DNA of 64,000 nt from Deinococcus arcticus (GCF_003028415.1 NZ_PYSV01000010.1:1-64000), one strand, 5' to 3'; positions 35,714 through 48,413 are shown, counted from the stretch's first letter. A program made the numbers and translations. The notes: a model not told the origin generated them from the sequence alone.

Positions 35714-36695
35714 GCCTGCCCAGGCTGGATTCACCCTGACCGAACTGCTGGTGAGCATGAGTCTGCTGGCAGTGGTCATGATGGTGGCCTTTTCGCTGTT
35801 TGACAGCAGCAACGATCTGGTCGAGTCTGACACTGGCCGCATCATGGCGGCCCAGAACACCCAATCGGCGCTGGACATCATAAGCAACGATCTACGTCAG
35901 GCAGGGGAAAACCTGACCAGCCTGCGGATTCCACTGTCTGGTGTGGAATTCAGCAGCACCAATCAGCGCCTGATTGTGCGCCGTGGCATCCCGCCGATGA
36001 CCGCTGCACAGGTGGGGACTGCCACCGACATGATCAGTCGCCGCCCAGAGATTCTGAGTGTCTGCAAGGTGACGGGGAACCGTGTGCAGGTCATTGGACC
36101 GACGCCAGCCGGTAATACGCCGTCCCAGTGTCTTTACAACGGCATTTCCAACTCTGGGACCAGTGGAGATGACACGCGCGTACGCACCTGGCGGATCTTT
36201 TTCGGTTCGCAGAGCAACGCACCCCAGGCTGCGCTGCTGTACCGGCCGGCGGGTAACGGCATTGCAGCGGCGTTTGCACCGGTGGTGGTCACCACTATTG
36301 GACCGGTTTCCAACCAGGCCGACCTAACCAAACGAGAAGTTCAGCTTGATTTGGCGGACAACGTGCCGGCAGGTTTCTCCAGCACCAACGGCAGTCAGAT
36401 CATCCTGATTGACCAGCGCCGGTACTGGGTGCAGAACAATGAGCTGAAGCTGGCGGTGGCCGGTCAGACGGACGCCCAGGGTCAGACCGTGGCCTTCGAC
36501 GTGGACAGCTTGGCGCTGGGTGCCACGCTCGTCAACCCCACCGCCACAGTGAACACCCTTGCCATAGATGGTCCCTGGAACCGCGTGCAGTCGGTCGTCG
36601 CCACCCTTCGGGCCCGCAGTGGTCAGGGGCGCAACACGACGCGCAACTTTCAGGCCACAGTCTTCCCCCGCAATGTTGCCAGCGAGGCGCGCTGA
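35703..36695 (+). CDS. Type IV minor pilin (PilW-like)
   Basis: 330 residues. A short leader ends QAG|FTLTELLVSMSLLAVVMMVAF, with Glu5 present. The large beta-rich head has two Cys (LSVCKVTG, SQCLYNG). PilW proteins support the tip complex. ATG 35703 overlaps the pilV-like gene, and its stop overlaps the next start (TGATG). Confidence 0.9.
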   Translation: MNPEPAQAGFTLTELLVSMSLLAVVMMVAFSLFDSSNDLVESDTGRIMAAQNTQSALDIISNDLRQAGENLTSLRIPLSGVEFSSTNQRLIVRRGIPPMTAAQVGTATDMISRRPEILSVCKVTGNRVQVIGPTPAGNTPSQCLYNGISNSGTSGDDTRVRTWRIFFGSQSNAPQAALLYRPAGNGIAAAFAPVVVTTIGPVSNQADLTKREVQLDLADNVPAGFSSTNGSQIILIDQRRYWVQNNELKLAVAGQTDAQGQTVAFDVDSLALGATLVNPTATVNTLAIDGPWNRVQSVVATLRARSGQGRNTTRNFQATVFPRNVASEAR

Positions 36696-39091
36696 TGAGC
36701 TTGCGCCTTGCAAAGGAGAGTCCATCTGTGATGCCTGCCCACCCGCCTCACCTGCCGCGCACGCAGGGACAGCAGGGGTTTTCCCTGGTGCTGGCCCTGA
36801 GTCTGGTGGCCCTGCTGAGCGTCATGCTTATCACCTACTCACTGCTGACCGTGAACAATGCGCGGACCTCCAGCGCCACCTCCAAGGGCAGCGCTGGGTT
36901 TTACGCCGCCGAAGCCGCGCTTAATGCCCGCGCCGACCGGGTCCGCACCCTCTTCAAGAGCTTCCGCACCCCACAGGGCACCTCTCCAGATCCAAGTACT
37001 ACGCCCTGCACGCCCAGCAACATGGGCAGCGACGACCTGCGTTGCGAGGAAACCACCATCGCCGGGCGCAAGGTGGTCAGCTATGTCTGGCGCAGCGAAG
37101 ACCCGTACACCATCACGGTTCCTGCGGGTGAGCGCTTTGCCGGACTGGTGGGTGAGGAGACGCCCTTTACTGTTCGCAGTCAGGCCCTGAACGCTGCAGG
37201 TAACCCCGAAGCCATCGCCAACATGACCTTCCGCAGCCGCGTGGTGCCACTGTTTCAGTTCGCGGTGTTCTTCGACAAGGACATGGAGTTCGACAACACC
37301 GCGAAGCTGGAATTCACGGGCCCCATTCACTCCAACGGCAATATCTTCCTGGATTCGGGAACAGGCTCGGATACCTCGTTGACTTTGCGTGGTCAGATCA
37401 CTGCAGCCTTCGAGATCTATCGTCGTCAAAAGCGGGATAATGTTTGTCAGGGCACAGTTCGCATTGCTGCACAGAACACCAGTCTGGTGGACCTACCTTG
37501 CAACACCAATGTGGATACCCCGTATGACAGAGCCTACTATAGGAATCGTTACGGCGGAACGGTAGAACCAAATATTGGAGTATTGGATGTTCCATCGATT
37601 TCTGAATTGCAACCCACACCATCTGCTGAGTATTGGCAGAAGGCAGATGTTCGGATTGTCCTGAAGCGCCTAGATACTGTAAACACGATGAATGGCACAC
37701 TCTGGGAGCCTCAGTTTGTCAGCAGCACGGGGCAAAAGCTCAATCCAGTGGGATGTGTTCAACTGGGGGCTATCACTCTTCCCGCCAACTTTTCGTCAGG
37801 CAGCGCCGTGAGCTATACCCAGACCTTTCGGGACACCCGTGAAGCCCGGTACTGGGAAGACCCGTCGCTGGGCAATGCGCCGACCCGAGCCACAAAAACG
37901 CTACTGGAGATCGATGTCCAGCGCCTGATGAATTGTATCGAGTCACCCAGCAACACCTCAATCCTGGGGATTTCTGGGGGCTTGCAGAACAGCACTGAGG
38001 GCGGTTTGGTGATCTACATGACCTTCGATGATCGTGGTGTTGCGGGAAGCAGCGTGGCGACCAGCCTTCTCAGTGTGCCTCTGACGAACGGAAGCAATGG
38101 TGCCATTGCCCAGGCCAATCAACCTGTGGCCAATAATTACGGTGTGCGTCTACGAAACGGTGCCAATATTCGCGCTTCGTCGGGAAATAAGCCCAGAGGG
38201 GTTACCTTCGTCACGGATCAAGCCATATATGTCATGGGAAACTTCAACAGCGCGCAGGCCAACAGCGTGGACTGGGTTCCCACCGCCATTCTGGCCGACA
38301 GCTTCAACGTGCTCTCTGAACGGTGGATGCAGGCGATCCCTGGCCGCTTCATGCCCGGCACAGAAGCTGCGGCAGGCCGGACGACCTATATCAGTAAAAA
38401 CGCCTATTGGAAGACGAGCGCGGGGTGGCAGCGTGATGAGGCGAGTCCGATCAAACCCAACCCCTGCACGACCTCGCGTGCTCCCTCGGCGGCTAATGCT
38501 TCTATGGCGGCTGGAGCCCCAGGAAGAACGCTCTACCATGCCAAGTGGACCTATCTGGGTGAAACCTACTGCCTATATCGTGATGTGGACATGAATGCCC
38601 GATTTCCTACCGCTACGGATCGTCCTGCGGGTGTCTCCACAGCAGTGAATGCGGCGACGGAAGAGACATTTGCCGGTGATGACAAGTCAGGACTCGATTT
38701 GATGGCACGACTGGCCGATGACACCACGATCAACGCCGCTATCCTGGCAGGGACCGCGACGACGGTGGCCGAGCGGCAAATCTTTAATGATCTTGCCTCG
38801 GATCTTCAGAGTGGTGGGGTTCACAACATGATGCGTTTCCACGAGGAGTGGGGGGCGAACAATGGTCACCCCAATGGTATTCAGCCTTACAACTACCGTG
38901 GGTCGCTGGTCAGCTTGGACAGACCGCTGCACGCTTTCGGCTCCTTCCGTGTCGGACAGCCCACCTATAACCCTCCCCTGCGTCAATGGAGGTTCGAGGA
39001 GAACTTCCGGCAAATTTCCAAGCTGCCGCCCCTTACCCCCCGCTTCGTGTATATCAAGCAGGAAAACTTCACCCGTGACTTCGAGCAGTAA
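36695..39091 (+). CDS. Large PilX/ComZ-like pilus tip protein
   Basis: 798 residues. The leader ends [23 protein letters not shown]; mature position 5 is Leu, not the usual Glu, as in several PilX-type minor pilins. [15 protein letters not shown] then marks a PilX-like start. The remaining about 650 residues are a large beta-rich extracellular part with Asn/Thr/Ser-rich stretches. Start ATG 36695 overlaps the previous stop; GTG 36728/ATG 36731 behind AAAGGAG are good alternatives. The 37380-38920 part is visibly less GC-rich than the rest. In Thermus, ComZ, a large minor pilin, occupies the matching operon place and binds DNA. Confidence 0.85.
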   Translation: MSLRLAKESPSVMPAHPPHLPRTQGQQGFSLVLALSLVALLSVMLITYSLLTVNNARTSSATSKGSAGFYAAEAALNARADRVRTLFKSFRTPQGTSPDPSTTPCTPSNMGSDDLRCEETTIAGRKVVSYVWRSEDPYTITVPAGERFAGLVGEETPFTVRSQALNAAGNPEAIANMTFRSRVVPLFQFAVFFDKDMEFDNTAKLEFTGPIHSNGNIFLDSGTGSDTSLTLRGQITAAFEIYRRQKRDNVCQGTVRIAAQNTSLVDLPCNTNVDTPYDRAYYRNRYGGTVEPNIGVLDVPSISELQPTPSAEYWQKADVRIVLKRLDTVNTMNGTLWEPQFVSSTGQKLNPVGCVQLGAITLPANFSSGSAVSYTQTFRDTREARYWEDPSLGNAPTRATKTLLEIDVQRLMNCIESPSNTSILGISGGLQNSTEGGLVIYMTFDDRGVAGSSVATSLLSVPLTNGSNGAIAQANQPVANNYGVRLRNGANIRASSGNKPRGVTFVTDQAIYVMGNFNSAQANSVDWVPTAILADSFNVLSERWMQAIPGRFMPGTEAAAGRTTYISKNAYWKTSAGWQRDEASPIKPNPCTTSRAPSAANASMAAGAPGRTLYHAKWTYLGETYCLYRDVDMNARFPTATDRPAGVSTAVNAATEETFAGDDKSGLDLMARLADDTTINAAILAGTATTVAERQIFNDLASDLQSGGVHNMMRFHEEWGANNGHPNGIQPYNYRGSLVSLDRPLHAFGSFRVGQPTYNPPLRQWRFEENFRQISKLPPLTPRFVYIKQENFTRDFEQ

Positions 39092-39102
39092 ACGGGTCAA
39101 CC

Positions 39103-39136
39103 AAAAAGACAGAGGCCACGTGGCCTCTGTCTTTTT
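39103..39136. terminator. Bidirectional terminator between pilin operon and obg
   Basis: A perfect 34-base palindrome: AAAAAGACAGAGGCCAC followed by its complement, with A/T runs at both ends. It serves the convergent pilin operon and obg. Confidence 0.92.
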
Positions 39137-39149
39137 CTCTCCGCAGGGT

Positions 39150-40493
39150 TTACCCCTGCCGCCCTTCCTCGTCGTCAAAGTATTCGAAGCGGAAGGTGCC
39201 GATTTCCACCGTATCGCCCTCGCGGGCCCCGGCACGTTTCAGGGCGTTGTACAGGCCCTGGCGTTTGAACACCCCACCCAGATACTCAGACGCCTCGTCC
39301 ATGTACCGCGAGAACCGCACGATCCGCGCCTCGAAGCTGCCGCCGTGAATCTCCCAGACGCGTTCGGGCTGGCCGGTGCTGACAATGCCCACGCCGCGCG
39401 CCGGGGGGTCCTCGCGGAAGACCACGCGCAGCGGCTCCTCGGCCACCGTGTCCAGTTCAATGTCCAGCGCGTGGCTCTGGGCCCACAGCTCGCGGTCAGG
39501 CAGCATCTGAAACAGGGCCTCGCGCAGTTCGGGCAGACCATGGCCTGCCTTGGCGCTCACCCGGATCACCGGCAGGCCAAACTGGGCCAGTTCGTCCTCT
39601 ACCATGGCGGCGAGGTCCTCGTCGGTCAGCTCCACCTTGTTCAGGGCCACCAGGGCCACCTGCTCCAGCAGGGTGGGGTCATAGGCCTGCAACTCGGCCT
39701 GCAGCTGGCGCAGTTCGCCCACCGGGTCGCGGGTCACGTCCAGCACGTATACCAGTACCCGCGTGCGGCTGATGTGCCGCAGGAACTCCAGGCCCAGGCC
39801 CTTGCCCTCGCTGGCGCCCTCGATAATGCCGGGGATGTCGGCCAGGGTGAAGCGCTCGTCCAGCGGCTGGCCGTGGCCGTCCAGACGGTCCACCACGCCC
39901 AGAATGGGGGAGAGGGTGGTAAACGGGTAATCGGCAATCGCCGGATTTGCCCGCGAGAGGGCTGCTAGCAGACTGCTCTTGCCCGCGTTGGGGTAGCCCA
40001 CCAGCCCCACATCGGCAATCAGGCGCAGTTCCAGGCGCACGCGGCGCTTCTGGCCGGGCGTGCCCAGTTCGGCAAAGCGGGGGGCCTGCCGGGTGCTGCT
40101 GGCAAAGGTGCTGTTGCCGCGCCCGCCAGAGCCGCCGCGCGCAATCACCTTTTCCTCGCCCACCCGCACGAGGTCGGCGATCACGCGGCCCGAGTCCTCG
40201 TCGAAGGCGGTGGTGCCCACCGGCACGTCAATGTAGATGTCTTCGCCGTCGGATCCCTGGCGCAGGCGGCCCTCGCCGTAGGCGCCGTTGGGGGCCTTGA
40301 ACTTGCGCTTGCCCACCAGCCGCTCCAGGCTTTCCACGCCCTCAATGGCGCGCAGGATCACGCTGCCGCCCCGGCCCCCGTGCCCGCCGTCCGGGCCGCC
40401 CTTTTCCATAAACTTGGCGCGGTGAAAGGACATGCTGCCGTCCCCACCGTTGCCAGCGGCCACCTCAATTTTCAGAACATCACGGAACGCCAC
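39150..40493 (-). CDS. obg: GTPase Obg/CgtA
   Basis: About 447 residues: the Gly-rich Obg fold (1-158, with [25 protein letters not shown]), the G domain ([25 protein letters not shown]), and a C-terminal OCT domain ([22 protein letters not shown]). Obg acts in 50S assembly and stress response. Start GTG 40493 follows AAAGGAG by five bases. It follows rplU and rpmA, as in many bacteria, but a membrane protein gene is inserted between. Confidence 0.97.
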   Translation of the reverse strand: MAFRDVLKIEVAAGNGGDGSMSFHRAKFMEKGGPDGGHGGRGGSVILRAIEGVESLERLVGKRKFKAPNGAYGEGRLRQGSDGEDIYIDVPVGTTAFDEDSGRVIADLVRVGEEKVIARGGSGGRGNSTFASSTRQAPRFAELGTPGQKRRVRLELRLIADVGLVGYPNAGKSSLLAALSRANPAIADYPFTTLSPILGVVDRLDGHGQPLDERFTLADIPGIIEGASEGKGLGLEFLRHISRTRVLVYVLDVTRDPVGELRQLQAELQAYDPTLLEQVALVALNKVELTDEDLAAMVEDELAQFGLPVIRVSAKAGHGLPELREALFQMLPDRELWAQSHALDIELDTVAEEPLRVVFREDPPARGVGIVSTGQPERVWEIHGGSFEARIVRFSRYMDEASEYLGGVFKRQGLYNALKRAGAREGDTVEIGTFRFEYFDDEEGRQG

Positions 40494-40609
40494 AATAACT
40501 CCTTTACGCGCGCCTGGCACCCGCCGGCAACGCGAACGCGGCCTGACCGGGCGGCCGCTGCTGTTCCCACGCGGGCCGCGGCGGTCAGGCCGCAACGCCT
40601 GTCAGTCTA

Positions 40610-41452
40610 TCAGGGAAGTGTCCCGGCGCCCCGGCGGGCAGCCCAGCGCCGCGCCGCAAGACTGAGGCCCAGTACGGTCAGCGCGGCGGCGCCCAGGGTC
40701 CAGCCTGGGGCGGCCCACAGGGCGTCTCCAGCCGTCAGCACCAGCATGGCCAGTAGGGGAGCCAGCAGCGTCGCCCAGAACAGGCTGCTGCCCAGCGACA
40801 CCCACCACGCTTCCTGGCCTGCGCGCAGCGCTGTCCGGGGCAGCGTCCCCAACACCCCCAGCACCAGCCCACCCGCCAGGCTCACGGCGACCACAGCGCC
40901 GGCCAGTTCCAGCGGGCCCAGGTCAAGGGTACGCCACGACAGGGCGTTCAGGCCTCCCAGGACCAACCCCAGGGCTGCCAGAACGCGGGAACCTGGCGCC
41001 GCTGCCAGAAGACCCAGCGCGGCTGCAAAGGTGACCAGCCCCGTCACCCACAGAACGCCAGCCAGCAGCGGCGACCCTGTGCGTGGCGGTGGGGGCAACA
41101 GCGTCGGGGACGGCGGCCAGCGGTACAGCGTTCCTGCCGCTGAGGTGAGGGTAAGTTCAAACCCCTCCCTGGTGGCCGGGCGCAGGCGGATGACGCTGGC
41201 CCGGGCGGCAGGCCAATGGGCCAGCGCTGGCATGGCCTGGGCGCAGGACTGACCCGCCCAGACGGCGGGCAGCTGGCTGGACGGCGAGTCCACTTGCTGC
41301 TGGGTGAGGGCAATCACGCAGCGGCGCAGGGTGTTTCGGGCGCCGACCTCCAGCGCCTCACGCCGGGCCGCGTCAGGGGCGGGGACGGGGGACGCGGCGA
41401 GGACGGCCCCGGTGCCCAGCAGCAGGGCCATGCTCAGGAGGCAGCTGGACAT
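40610..41452 (-). CDS. Hypothetical membrane protein between rpmA and obg
   Basis: 280 residues: a signal peptide ([20 protein letters not shown]), then an extracytoplasmic domain (about 22-120) with two Cys (RRCVIAL, GQSCAQA), and about five hydrophobic helices (about 127-265). The first domain ([18 protein letters not shown]... YRW) weakly recalls type IV pilin heads. Function unknown. Its place inside the normally tight rplU-rpmA-obg set is unusual. Confidence 0.7.
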   Translation of the reverse strand: MSSCLLSMALLLGTGAVLAASPVPAPDAARREALEVGARNTLRRCVIALTQQQVDSPSSQLPAVWAGQSCAQAMPALAHWPAARASVIRLRPATREGFELTLTSAAGTLYRWPPSPTLLPPPPRTGSPLLAGVLWVTGLVTFAAALGLLAAAPGSRVLAALGLVLGGLNALSWRTLDLGPLELAGAVVAVSLAGGLVLGVLGTLPRTALRAGQEAWWVSLGSSLFWATLLAPLLAMLVLTAGDALWAAPGWTLGAAALTVLGLSLAARRWAARRGAGTLP

Positions 41453-41529
41453 GCCCCTTGTTGTACCGCGCCCGGGCCAGCAAAAGAGCCGGCGACCACG
41501 GGGGTCACCGGCCCAGATGCTGGGGGCGC

Positions 41530-41802
41530 TCAGTCAGCAGCGGTTGCGACAGGCACTTCAACAGAGATGAAGCGGCCCTTGGCGCCACGGTTGGTGAACA
41601 CGACCTTGCCGCTTTCCAGGGCGAACAGGGTGTGGTCACGGCCCATGCCCACGTTGGGGCCGGCCTTGAACTTGGTGCCGCGCTGACGCACGAGGATGTT
41701 GCCGGCCAGCACCTGCTCGCCGCCGAACTTCTTCACGCCCAGATACTTGGGATTGCTGTCACGGCCGTTCTTGGACGAGCCTACGCCTTTCTTGTGTGCC
41801 AT
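41530..41802 (-). CDS. rpmA: 50S ribosomal protein L27
   Basis: 90 residues beginning [22 protein letters not shown] with [20 protein letters not shown], the standard L27 sequence near the peptidyl-transferase centre. The mature-type N-terminus (no cleaved extension) is present. It lies 11 bases after rplU. Confidence 0.98.
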   Translation of the reverse strand: MAHKKGVGSSKNGRDSNPKYLGVKKFGGEQVLAGNILVRQRGTKFKAGPNVGMGRDHTLFALESGKVVFTNRGAKGRFISVEVPVATAAD

Positions 41803-41813
41803 TTCAGTTCACC

Positions 41814-42116
<303 letters not shown>

Positions 42117-42213
42117 CTTTGTTCCTCCTGCCGCGCGCCCGAAGACGCTGCTTGTCGGGCGGCTGTGGCGTTGTCGTTGCCCCCACGCATTCCTGGCGGG
42201 TCACCAAGAGCGG

Positions 42214-42241
42214 AGTGTACCACAGCGGGGGGCGCCATGAA
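42214..42241 (-). promoter_or_regulatory. Promoter of rplU-rpmA
   Basis: On the minus strand TACACT (42214-42219) is preceded by TG and, 16 bases further, by TTCATG as a weak -35. It would start transcription about 90 bases before rplU. The rest of the 42242-42528 gap shows nothing I can name. Confidence 0.5.
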
Positions 42242-42528
42242 AACGGGAACGCCACCCGTGTCCGGGGCGGTCAGGCACCAGGGCACGGGGCGAGCAGGCA
42301 AACGCGGCGTTCTGCGCGCAGGGCGCGGCAGAAAGAGCGTGAATTGCGTGCGGGTTCCCGTGTCTGTGAACGTGTCCTCGCGGTACACGTGGGCTCGCGG
42401 GGTGCGAGCCAGTCTGCGCTGACCTCCGGCGCTGGCTGCCCTGAGGGGGCGGCGCAGCGGACCCGTCCAGCATACCACGGCCGCCCCGGGCTGGGAACGG
42501 CGGCGCCCCGGGGCGCGTATGAGGAGGC

Positions 42529-42888
42529 GTGATCACCCGGATTCGTGCCGTGTGGCGTGACGCCCTGGCCCTGCTGTTTGCCCTGGGGGACCGTCAGACC
42601 CCGGTGGGCGCCCGGCTGCTGGCGCTGGCGGCGCTGGCCTACGCCCTGCTGCCCCTGGACCTGCTGCCCGACCTGACCCCGCTGCTGGGGGTGGCGGATG
42701 ACGCGCTGGTGGTGCCGGGACTGCTGGCGCTGGCGGCGCGCACCCTGCCCGCACCGGTTTACCAGGCGGCGCAGGGCCGCAGCCTGGCCCTGCAGCGGCG
42801 CCTGCCCTGGCTGATTCCGGGGGTGGCGCTGGGCACCCTGGCCCTGGTGGGCCTGCTGGGCTGGGCCCTGTGGCAGGCGATCAGGTAA
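42529..42888 (+). CDS. DUF1232 (YkvA-like) membrane protein
   Basis: 119 residues. The DUF1232 core is ALAYALLPLDLLPDLTPLLGVADDALVVPG, where LxPxDLLPD is the family mark. A C-terminal membrane helix is at about 92-115. GTG 42529 lies just after TATGAGGAGG, which could be a -10 or a too-close ribosome site. Function unknown. Confidence 0.82.
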   Translation: MITRIRAVWRDALALLFALGDRQTPVGARLLALAALAYALLPLDLLPDLTPLLGVADDALVVPGLLALAARTLPAPVYQAAQGRSLALQRRLPWLIPGVALGTLALVGLLGWALWQAIR

Positions 42889-42963
42889 GTACGTTGCACC
42901 TCACGTTACGACTTTGCAGGAGAGCACCGCAAAGTCTCCACTCCCGGTGCAACGTACTTTTTT
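42887..42963 (+). terminator. Two-level hairpin with T run
   Basis: The outer arms AAGTACGTTGCACC and complement (42887-42900, 42946-42959) are perfect over 14 bp; an inner stem GACTTTGC/GCAAAGTC (42910-42917, 42929-42936) nests inside. TTTTTT follows. The outer arm overlaps the DUF1232 stop codon. It probably ends that transcript, though it is larger than a simple terminator. Confidence 0.7.
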
Positions 42964-42968
42964 CGATA

Positions 42969-43005
42969 CTCGCTCCGCTCGGTTGATCTAAAGATCAACA
43001 GCGAG
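42969..43005. repeat. Second hairpin before the lipoprotein gene
   Basis: GTTGATCT-AA-AGATCAAC (42982-42999) with outer CTCGCT/AGCGAG arms and a 7-base bulge. It lies about 65 bases before the lipoprotein -10 element and might be an operator. Confidence 0.45.
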
Positions 43006-43084
43006 CTACTTAGCACGCCGGTATCCTTCAGTCAAGCGGAGGCGGGCAGCCAACGCCAGGTCATTAAACTAAGCTTTCGAGTTG

Positions 43085-43783
43085 ATGAAAAAGCCTCTGT
43101 CCCTGCTGGTTCTGGCGCCTCTGGCCCTGGCCTCGTGCAACTTCTTCAACACGCCCAAGCCTGAAACGGGTGTGAGCGGCACCGTGGTGGAGAGCAAGGT
43201 CACCGCAGATGCCACTGGCAACTACACCCTGCCCACCACCGCCTGGACGGGCGGCGCCGGCAAGATCGTCCTGAGCACCTTCGTGAGCGGCAGCCCCAAG
43301 GCCCTGACCGAGACGGCGCTGTCGGCCCAGGGCGGCTTTGCCCTGACCAGCCTGCCGGTGCCCACGAGCCTGACGAAATACAGCGCCAACACTACGGCGG
43401 GCTGCACCGACACCACGGTGATCAGCGACAAGGAAGCCCAGATTGGCGACGGCCAGTTCACGGTGGATGCCACCAAGGACGGCCCCGTGGCCCTGATGTC
43501 GGTCACTGGCAAGACCATGAGCGCGGGCAGCCTGAGCTACGCCGACCGCAACTTCACCTGGAAGGGCAGGGTCGAGTGTAAAGACCCCGCAGGCAAGGTG
43601 ACCTCCGTCTACGACGTGGACGTGCGACTGGTCAAGGGCTGGAACTGGGTCAACTACAGCGGCACGCCCGCCACCGCCAGCACCCCGGCCACCGCCACCC
43701 TGCGCAGCGGCGTGCCCGCAGGCGCGCAGTGGATCTACCTCAACGCCGGCGCCGCCAGCCTCAGTATCAGCAGCCTGTTCTAA
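43085..43783 (+). CDS. Secreted lipoprotein of unknown function
   Basis: 232 residues with a lipoprotein signal MKKPLSLLVLAPLALASC (lipid-carrying Cys18). The rest is beta-rich and Thr/Ala/Gly-rich, with GCTDTT and VECKD providing two further Cys. ATG 43085 is 9 bases after TAAGCT (43070-43075). A terminator follows at 43801-43828. No family recognised. Confidence 0.8.
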   Translation: MKKPLSLLVLAPLALASCNFFNTPKPETGVSGTVVESKVTADATGNYTLPTTAWTGGAGKIVLSTFVSGSPKALTETALSAQGGFALTSLPVPTSLTKYSANTTAGCTDTTVISDKEAQIGDGQFTVDATKDGPVALMSVTGKTMSAGSLSYADRNFTWKGRVECKDPAGKVTSVYDVDVRLVKGWNWVNYSGTPATASTPATATLRSGVPAGAQWIYLNAGAASLSISSLF

Positions 43784-43800
43784 GACAAGGCTGTTCCCAG

Positions 43801-43828
43801 GCCCCTGCCGGTTGGCGGGGGCTTTTTT
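43801..43828 (+). terminator. Rho-independent terminator after the lipoprotein gene
   Basis: GCCCCTGCC and GGCGGGGGC form a stem with a GGTT loop, followed by TTTTTT. Confidence 0.9.
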
Positions 43829-43864
43829 GCGCTGGTTTAACCCGGCGGCTCTACACTGCCTGCC

Positions 43865-44527
43865 ATGAGACTGCTGCTGGTGGAGGACGACGCCCGCATC
43901 GCGCAGCCCACCGCCAGCGCGCTGCGCGAGGCCGGATACGACGTCACCTGGGCGCAGACGGGCCCCGGGGGCCTGGAACAGGCCGCGCTGGGTGACTTTC
44001 CGCTGGTGGTGCTGGACGTGATGCTGCCCGGCATGGACGGCTTTGCGGTGGCGCGCGAACTGCGCGATACGGGCGTGGACTCGGCCATTCTGTTTCTGAC
44101 CGCGCGCGGCGAACTGACCGACCGGGTGGAGGGCCTGGACCTGGGCGGCGACGCCTACCTCGTCAAGCCGTTTGCCATGCCCGAGTTGCTGGCCACCCTG
44201 CGGGCCCTGTCGCGCCGGGAGCGGGGGCAGGGCGCGCCGCGCGTGGGCTTTGGCGCCGGGCGGGGCCTGCTGGACACGGTGGCCCGCACCGTGGCCTGGG
44301 ACGGGCAGGAGGTGGCCGTCACCGGGCGCGAATACGCCCTGCTGGAAACGCTGGCCCTGGCCCCGGAGCGCTGGTTTTCCCGTGAAGACCTGATTGACCG
44401 GGTGTGGGGCCCCAGCTTTGGGGGCGAGGCCCGGATTGTGGACGTTTATGTGCGCTACGTGCGGCGCAAGCTCTCACCGGACGCCATCAGCTCTGAGCGG
44501 GGGCGGGGCTACCGTGTGGCGCGTTAG
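43865..44527 (+). CDS. OmpR-family response regulator
   Basis: 220 residues. Receiver: VEDD, phospho-acceptor Asp51 ([13 protein letters not shown]), DAYLVKPF. The winged helix has [14 protein letters not shown] and [21 protein letters not shown] (43852-43857) lies 7 bases before the ATG, so it is likely leaderless. It is followed after 6 bases by its kinase. Confidence 0.93.
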   Translation: MRLLLVEDDARIAQPTASALREAGYDVTWAQTGPGGLEQAALGDFPLVVLDVMLPGMDGFAVARELRDTGVDSAILFLTARGELTDRVEGLDLGGDAYLVKPFAMPELLATLRALSRRERGQGAPRVGFGAGRGLLDTVARTVAWDGQEVAVTGREYALLETLALAPERWFSREDLIDRVWGPSFGGEARIVDVYVRYVRRKLSPDAISSERGRGYRVAR

Positions 44528-44533
44528 GGGCCC

Positions 44534-45964
<1,431 letters not shown>

Positions 45965-45970
45965 GCCGCA

Positions 45971-46753
45971 ATGAACAGCCAGAACGGAGCGCACTGGAGC
46001 GCGGTGGTGCTGGGCGGCGGCGATCCCGGCGATCCCTTTGCCGCCGCGCACGGCGTGAAGGTCAAACCACTGATTCCGGTGGCTGGCGTGACCATGGCCG
46101 AGCGGGTGCTGCGCGCCCTGCGGGACAGCGGCGAGGTGGCGCGGGTGGCCTACGTGGGCCCCACCACCCCGGCCCTGGACGCCCTGATTGACGAGCGCGT
46201 GACCGACCACGGCACCCTGCTGAGCAACCTGGACGCGGGGGTGGAGGCGCTGCGGGCGGCTGGACTGCGGCCCGGGGAACGGGTGCTGGTGGTCACGGCC
46301 GACATTCCGCTGCTCACCGCCGCTCAGGTGCGCGACGTGCTGCACGCGGCCCCGGGAGACGCCGCGCTGGTGTATCCCGTGGTGCGCCGCGACGCCTGCG
46401 AGGCGGCCTTTCCCGGCGTGAAACGCACCTACGCCCGCCTGAAAGACGGGGTGTTCACGGGCGGCAACCTGTTCCTGCTGGACCCGGCGCTGATCGGGCA
46501 GTTTCTGCCCCGGCTGCGCGAGGTGCTGGCTGCCCGCAAGGCCCCGCTGCGGCTGGCGGCCCTGATTGGGCCCGGCATTCTGCTGCGGCTGGTTACCGGG
46601 CGCCTGAGTGTGGCGCAGCTGGAAGCCCGGGTCTCGGGGCTGCTGGGGGTCACGGCCCGCGCGCTGGTCACGCCGCACGCGGCGGTGGGCACCGATGTGG
46701 ACAAGGACAGCGACCTGGAACTGGTGGAGCGCCACCTGAACCTGCCAGCCTGA
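45971..46753 (+). CDS. NTP-transferase domain protein (MobA-like)
   Basis: 260 residues. The nucleotidyltransferase start is [30 protein letters not shown], a form of the GGxGxR...PKpL motif with the Arg missing; [16 protein letters not shown] carries the metal Asp; [11 protein letters not shown] follows. The nucleotide and acceptor are unknown; MobA and IspD-type proteins share the fold. TACCCT (45957-45962), at the end of the kinase gene, lies 8 bases before the ATG, giving it a promoter of its own. Confidence 0.82.
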   Translation: MNSQNGAHWSAVVLGGGDPGDPFAAAHGVKVKPLIPVAGVTMAERVLRALRDSGEVARVAYVGPTTPALDALIDERVTDHGTLLSNLDAGVEALRAAGLRPGERVLVVTADIPLLTAAQVRDVLHAAPGDAALVYPVVRRDACEAAFPGVKRTYARLKDGVFTGGNLFLLDPALIGQFLPRLREVLAARKAPLRLAALIGPGILLRLVTGRLSVAQLEARVSGLLGVTARALVTPHAAVGTDVDKDSDLELVERHLNLPA

Positions 46754-46872
46754 ACCGCGTTCCAATCCTGAGCTGCGGGGTCGGTTTTGCGCGCCTGAAC
46801 GTGAAAAACGTCCAGGCATCCTGTGGGGTTTCGCCCTTGCGGCGGCCCCGCAGCGTGTGCATACTGTCCCCC

Positions 46873-47109
46873 ATGCCTCACGTGATCGTTAGCCCCTGCA
46901 TCGGTGTCAAGGACCAGGCTTGCACCGAGGTCTGCCCGGTGGAATGCATTTATGACGGGGGAGACCAGTTTGTCATTCACCCCGACGAGTGCATTGACTG
47001 CGGTGCGTGCGTGCCTGCCTGCCCGGTCAGCGCCATCTTCCCCGAGGAGGACGTGCCCGGCGGCGAGGAAGACTTCATCGTGAAAAACCGCGTTCACTTC
47101 GGCCTGTAA
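46873..47109 (+). CDS. Seven-iron-type ferredoxin
   Basis: 78 residues. Eight Cys at 9, 17, 21, 25, 40, 43, 46 and 50 match the Azotobacter FdI pattern: 9/17/50 for a [3Fe-4S] cluster, 21/40/43/46 for [4Fe-4S] and 25 free. VCPVECIYDGGDQFVIHPDE is typical of Thermus/Deinococcus ferredoxins. TACTGT (46862-46867) lies 5 bases before ATG 46873. A GC-rich hairpin (47126-47152) follows. Confidence 0.95.
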   Translation: MPHVIVSPCIGVKDQACTEVCPVECIYDGGDQFVIHPDECIDCGACVPACPVSAIFPEEDVPGGEEDFIVKNRVHFGL

Positions 47110-47125
47110 CGCGCGCGCTGGCGCC

Positions 47126-47152
47126 GGCCCTTCCCACCCGCTGGGGAGGGCC
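47126..47152 (+). terminator. Hairpin after the ferredoxin gene
   Basis: GGCCCTTCCC and GGGGAGGGCC pair with one mismatch around a short loop. No long T run; moderate terminator. Confidence 0.55.
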
Positions 47153-47165
47153 GTTGCCGTGCCCC

Positions 47166-47195
47166 TTGCTGACACGCGCCCGGCGGGGCTAGCAT
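47166..47195 (+). promoter_or_regulatory. Predicted corA promoter
   Basis: TTGCTG (47166-47171) and TAGCAT (47190-47195) are 18 bases apart. A start near 47202 would give a leader of about 275 bases before corA, containing both short ORFs. Confidence 0.5.
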
Positions 47196-47254
47196 GGCAG
47201 CGCTGCGCCCGAACCGGCGCGCGTGTGCCTGTGACGCACAGGGGAGGTGATGAC

Positions 47255-47374
47255 GTGAGCCCAGAACCCTTTACCCTGGACGGCGAACCGCCCAGTTTGG
47301 CCCGACCCCTGCGAGTCTTTCTTCTGCTTCTGGAGGTCGCGTCATGCGCCGTTCCCTGCTGTGCTGCACCCTGA
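47255..47374 (+). CDS. corA leader ORF 1 (39 codons)
   Basis: GTG 47255 follows a strong GGGGAGG (47241-47247) by 7 bases. The peptide starts MSPEPFTLDGEPPSLARP and then has RVFLLLLEV. Alternating Pro and acidic residues at the start resemble the Mg2+-sensing peptide MgtL (in Salmonella MDPEPTPLPRWRIFLFR, from memory). Such starts destabilise ribosomes at low Mg2+. The 3' end overlaps leader ORF 2. Whether it is translated is untested. Confidence 0.5.
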   Translation: MSPEPFTLDGEPPSLARPLRVFLLLLEVASCAVPCCAAP

Positions 47375-47477
47375 AAAGTTTTCCTTGGCGCGGTGGCCAC
47401 CTGCCCGGTCTGTGCCCCACCCCCCCAGGGCCTGCTGAAAAGCTGGGCCCCCTGGTCCTGCCCGCCCGGAGGCCCGC

Positions 47478-47484
<7 letters not shown>
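47344..47484 (+). CDS. corA leader ORF 2 (46 codons)
   Basis: ATG 47344 follows GGAGG (47332-47336) by 7 bases. The product begins MRRSLLCCTLKSFPWRGGHL and has a Pro-rich second half (TPPGPAEKLGP). It overlaps leader ORF 1 by 31 bases and runs 7 bases into corA. Overlaps and ribosome sites form a chain ORF 1 - ORF 2 - corA, which suggests coupled or mutually exclusive translation. Confidence 0.4.

Positions 47485-48413
<929 letters not shown>

Noticed and set aside
47250..47258. ATG-ACG-TGA minimal ORF before corA leader ORF 1
   Set aside because: Only two bases separate it from the ribosome site, too close for good initiation; GTG 47255 is better placed.
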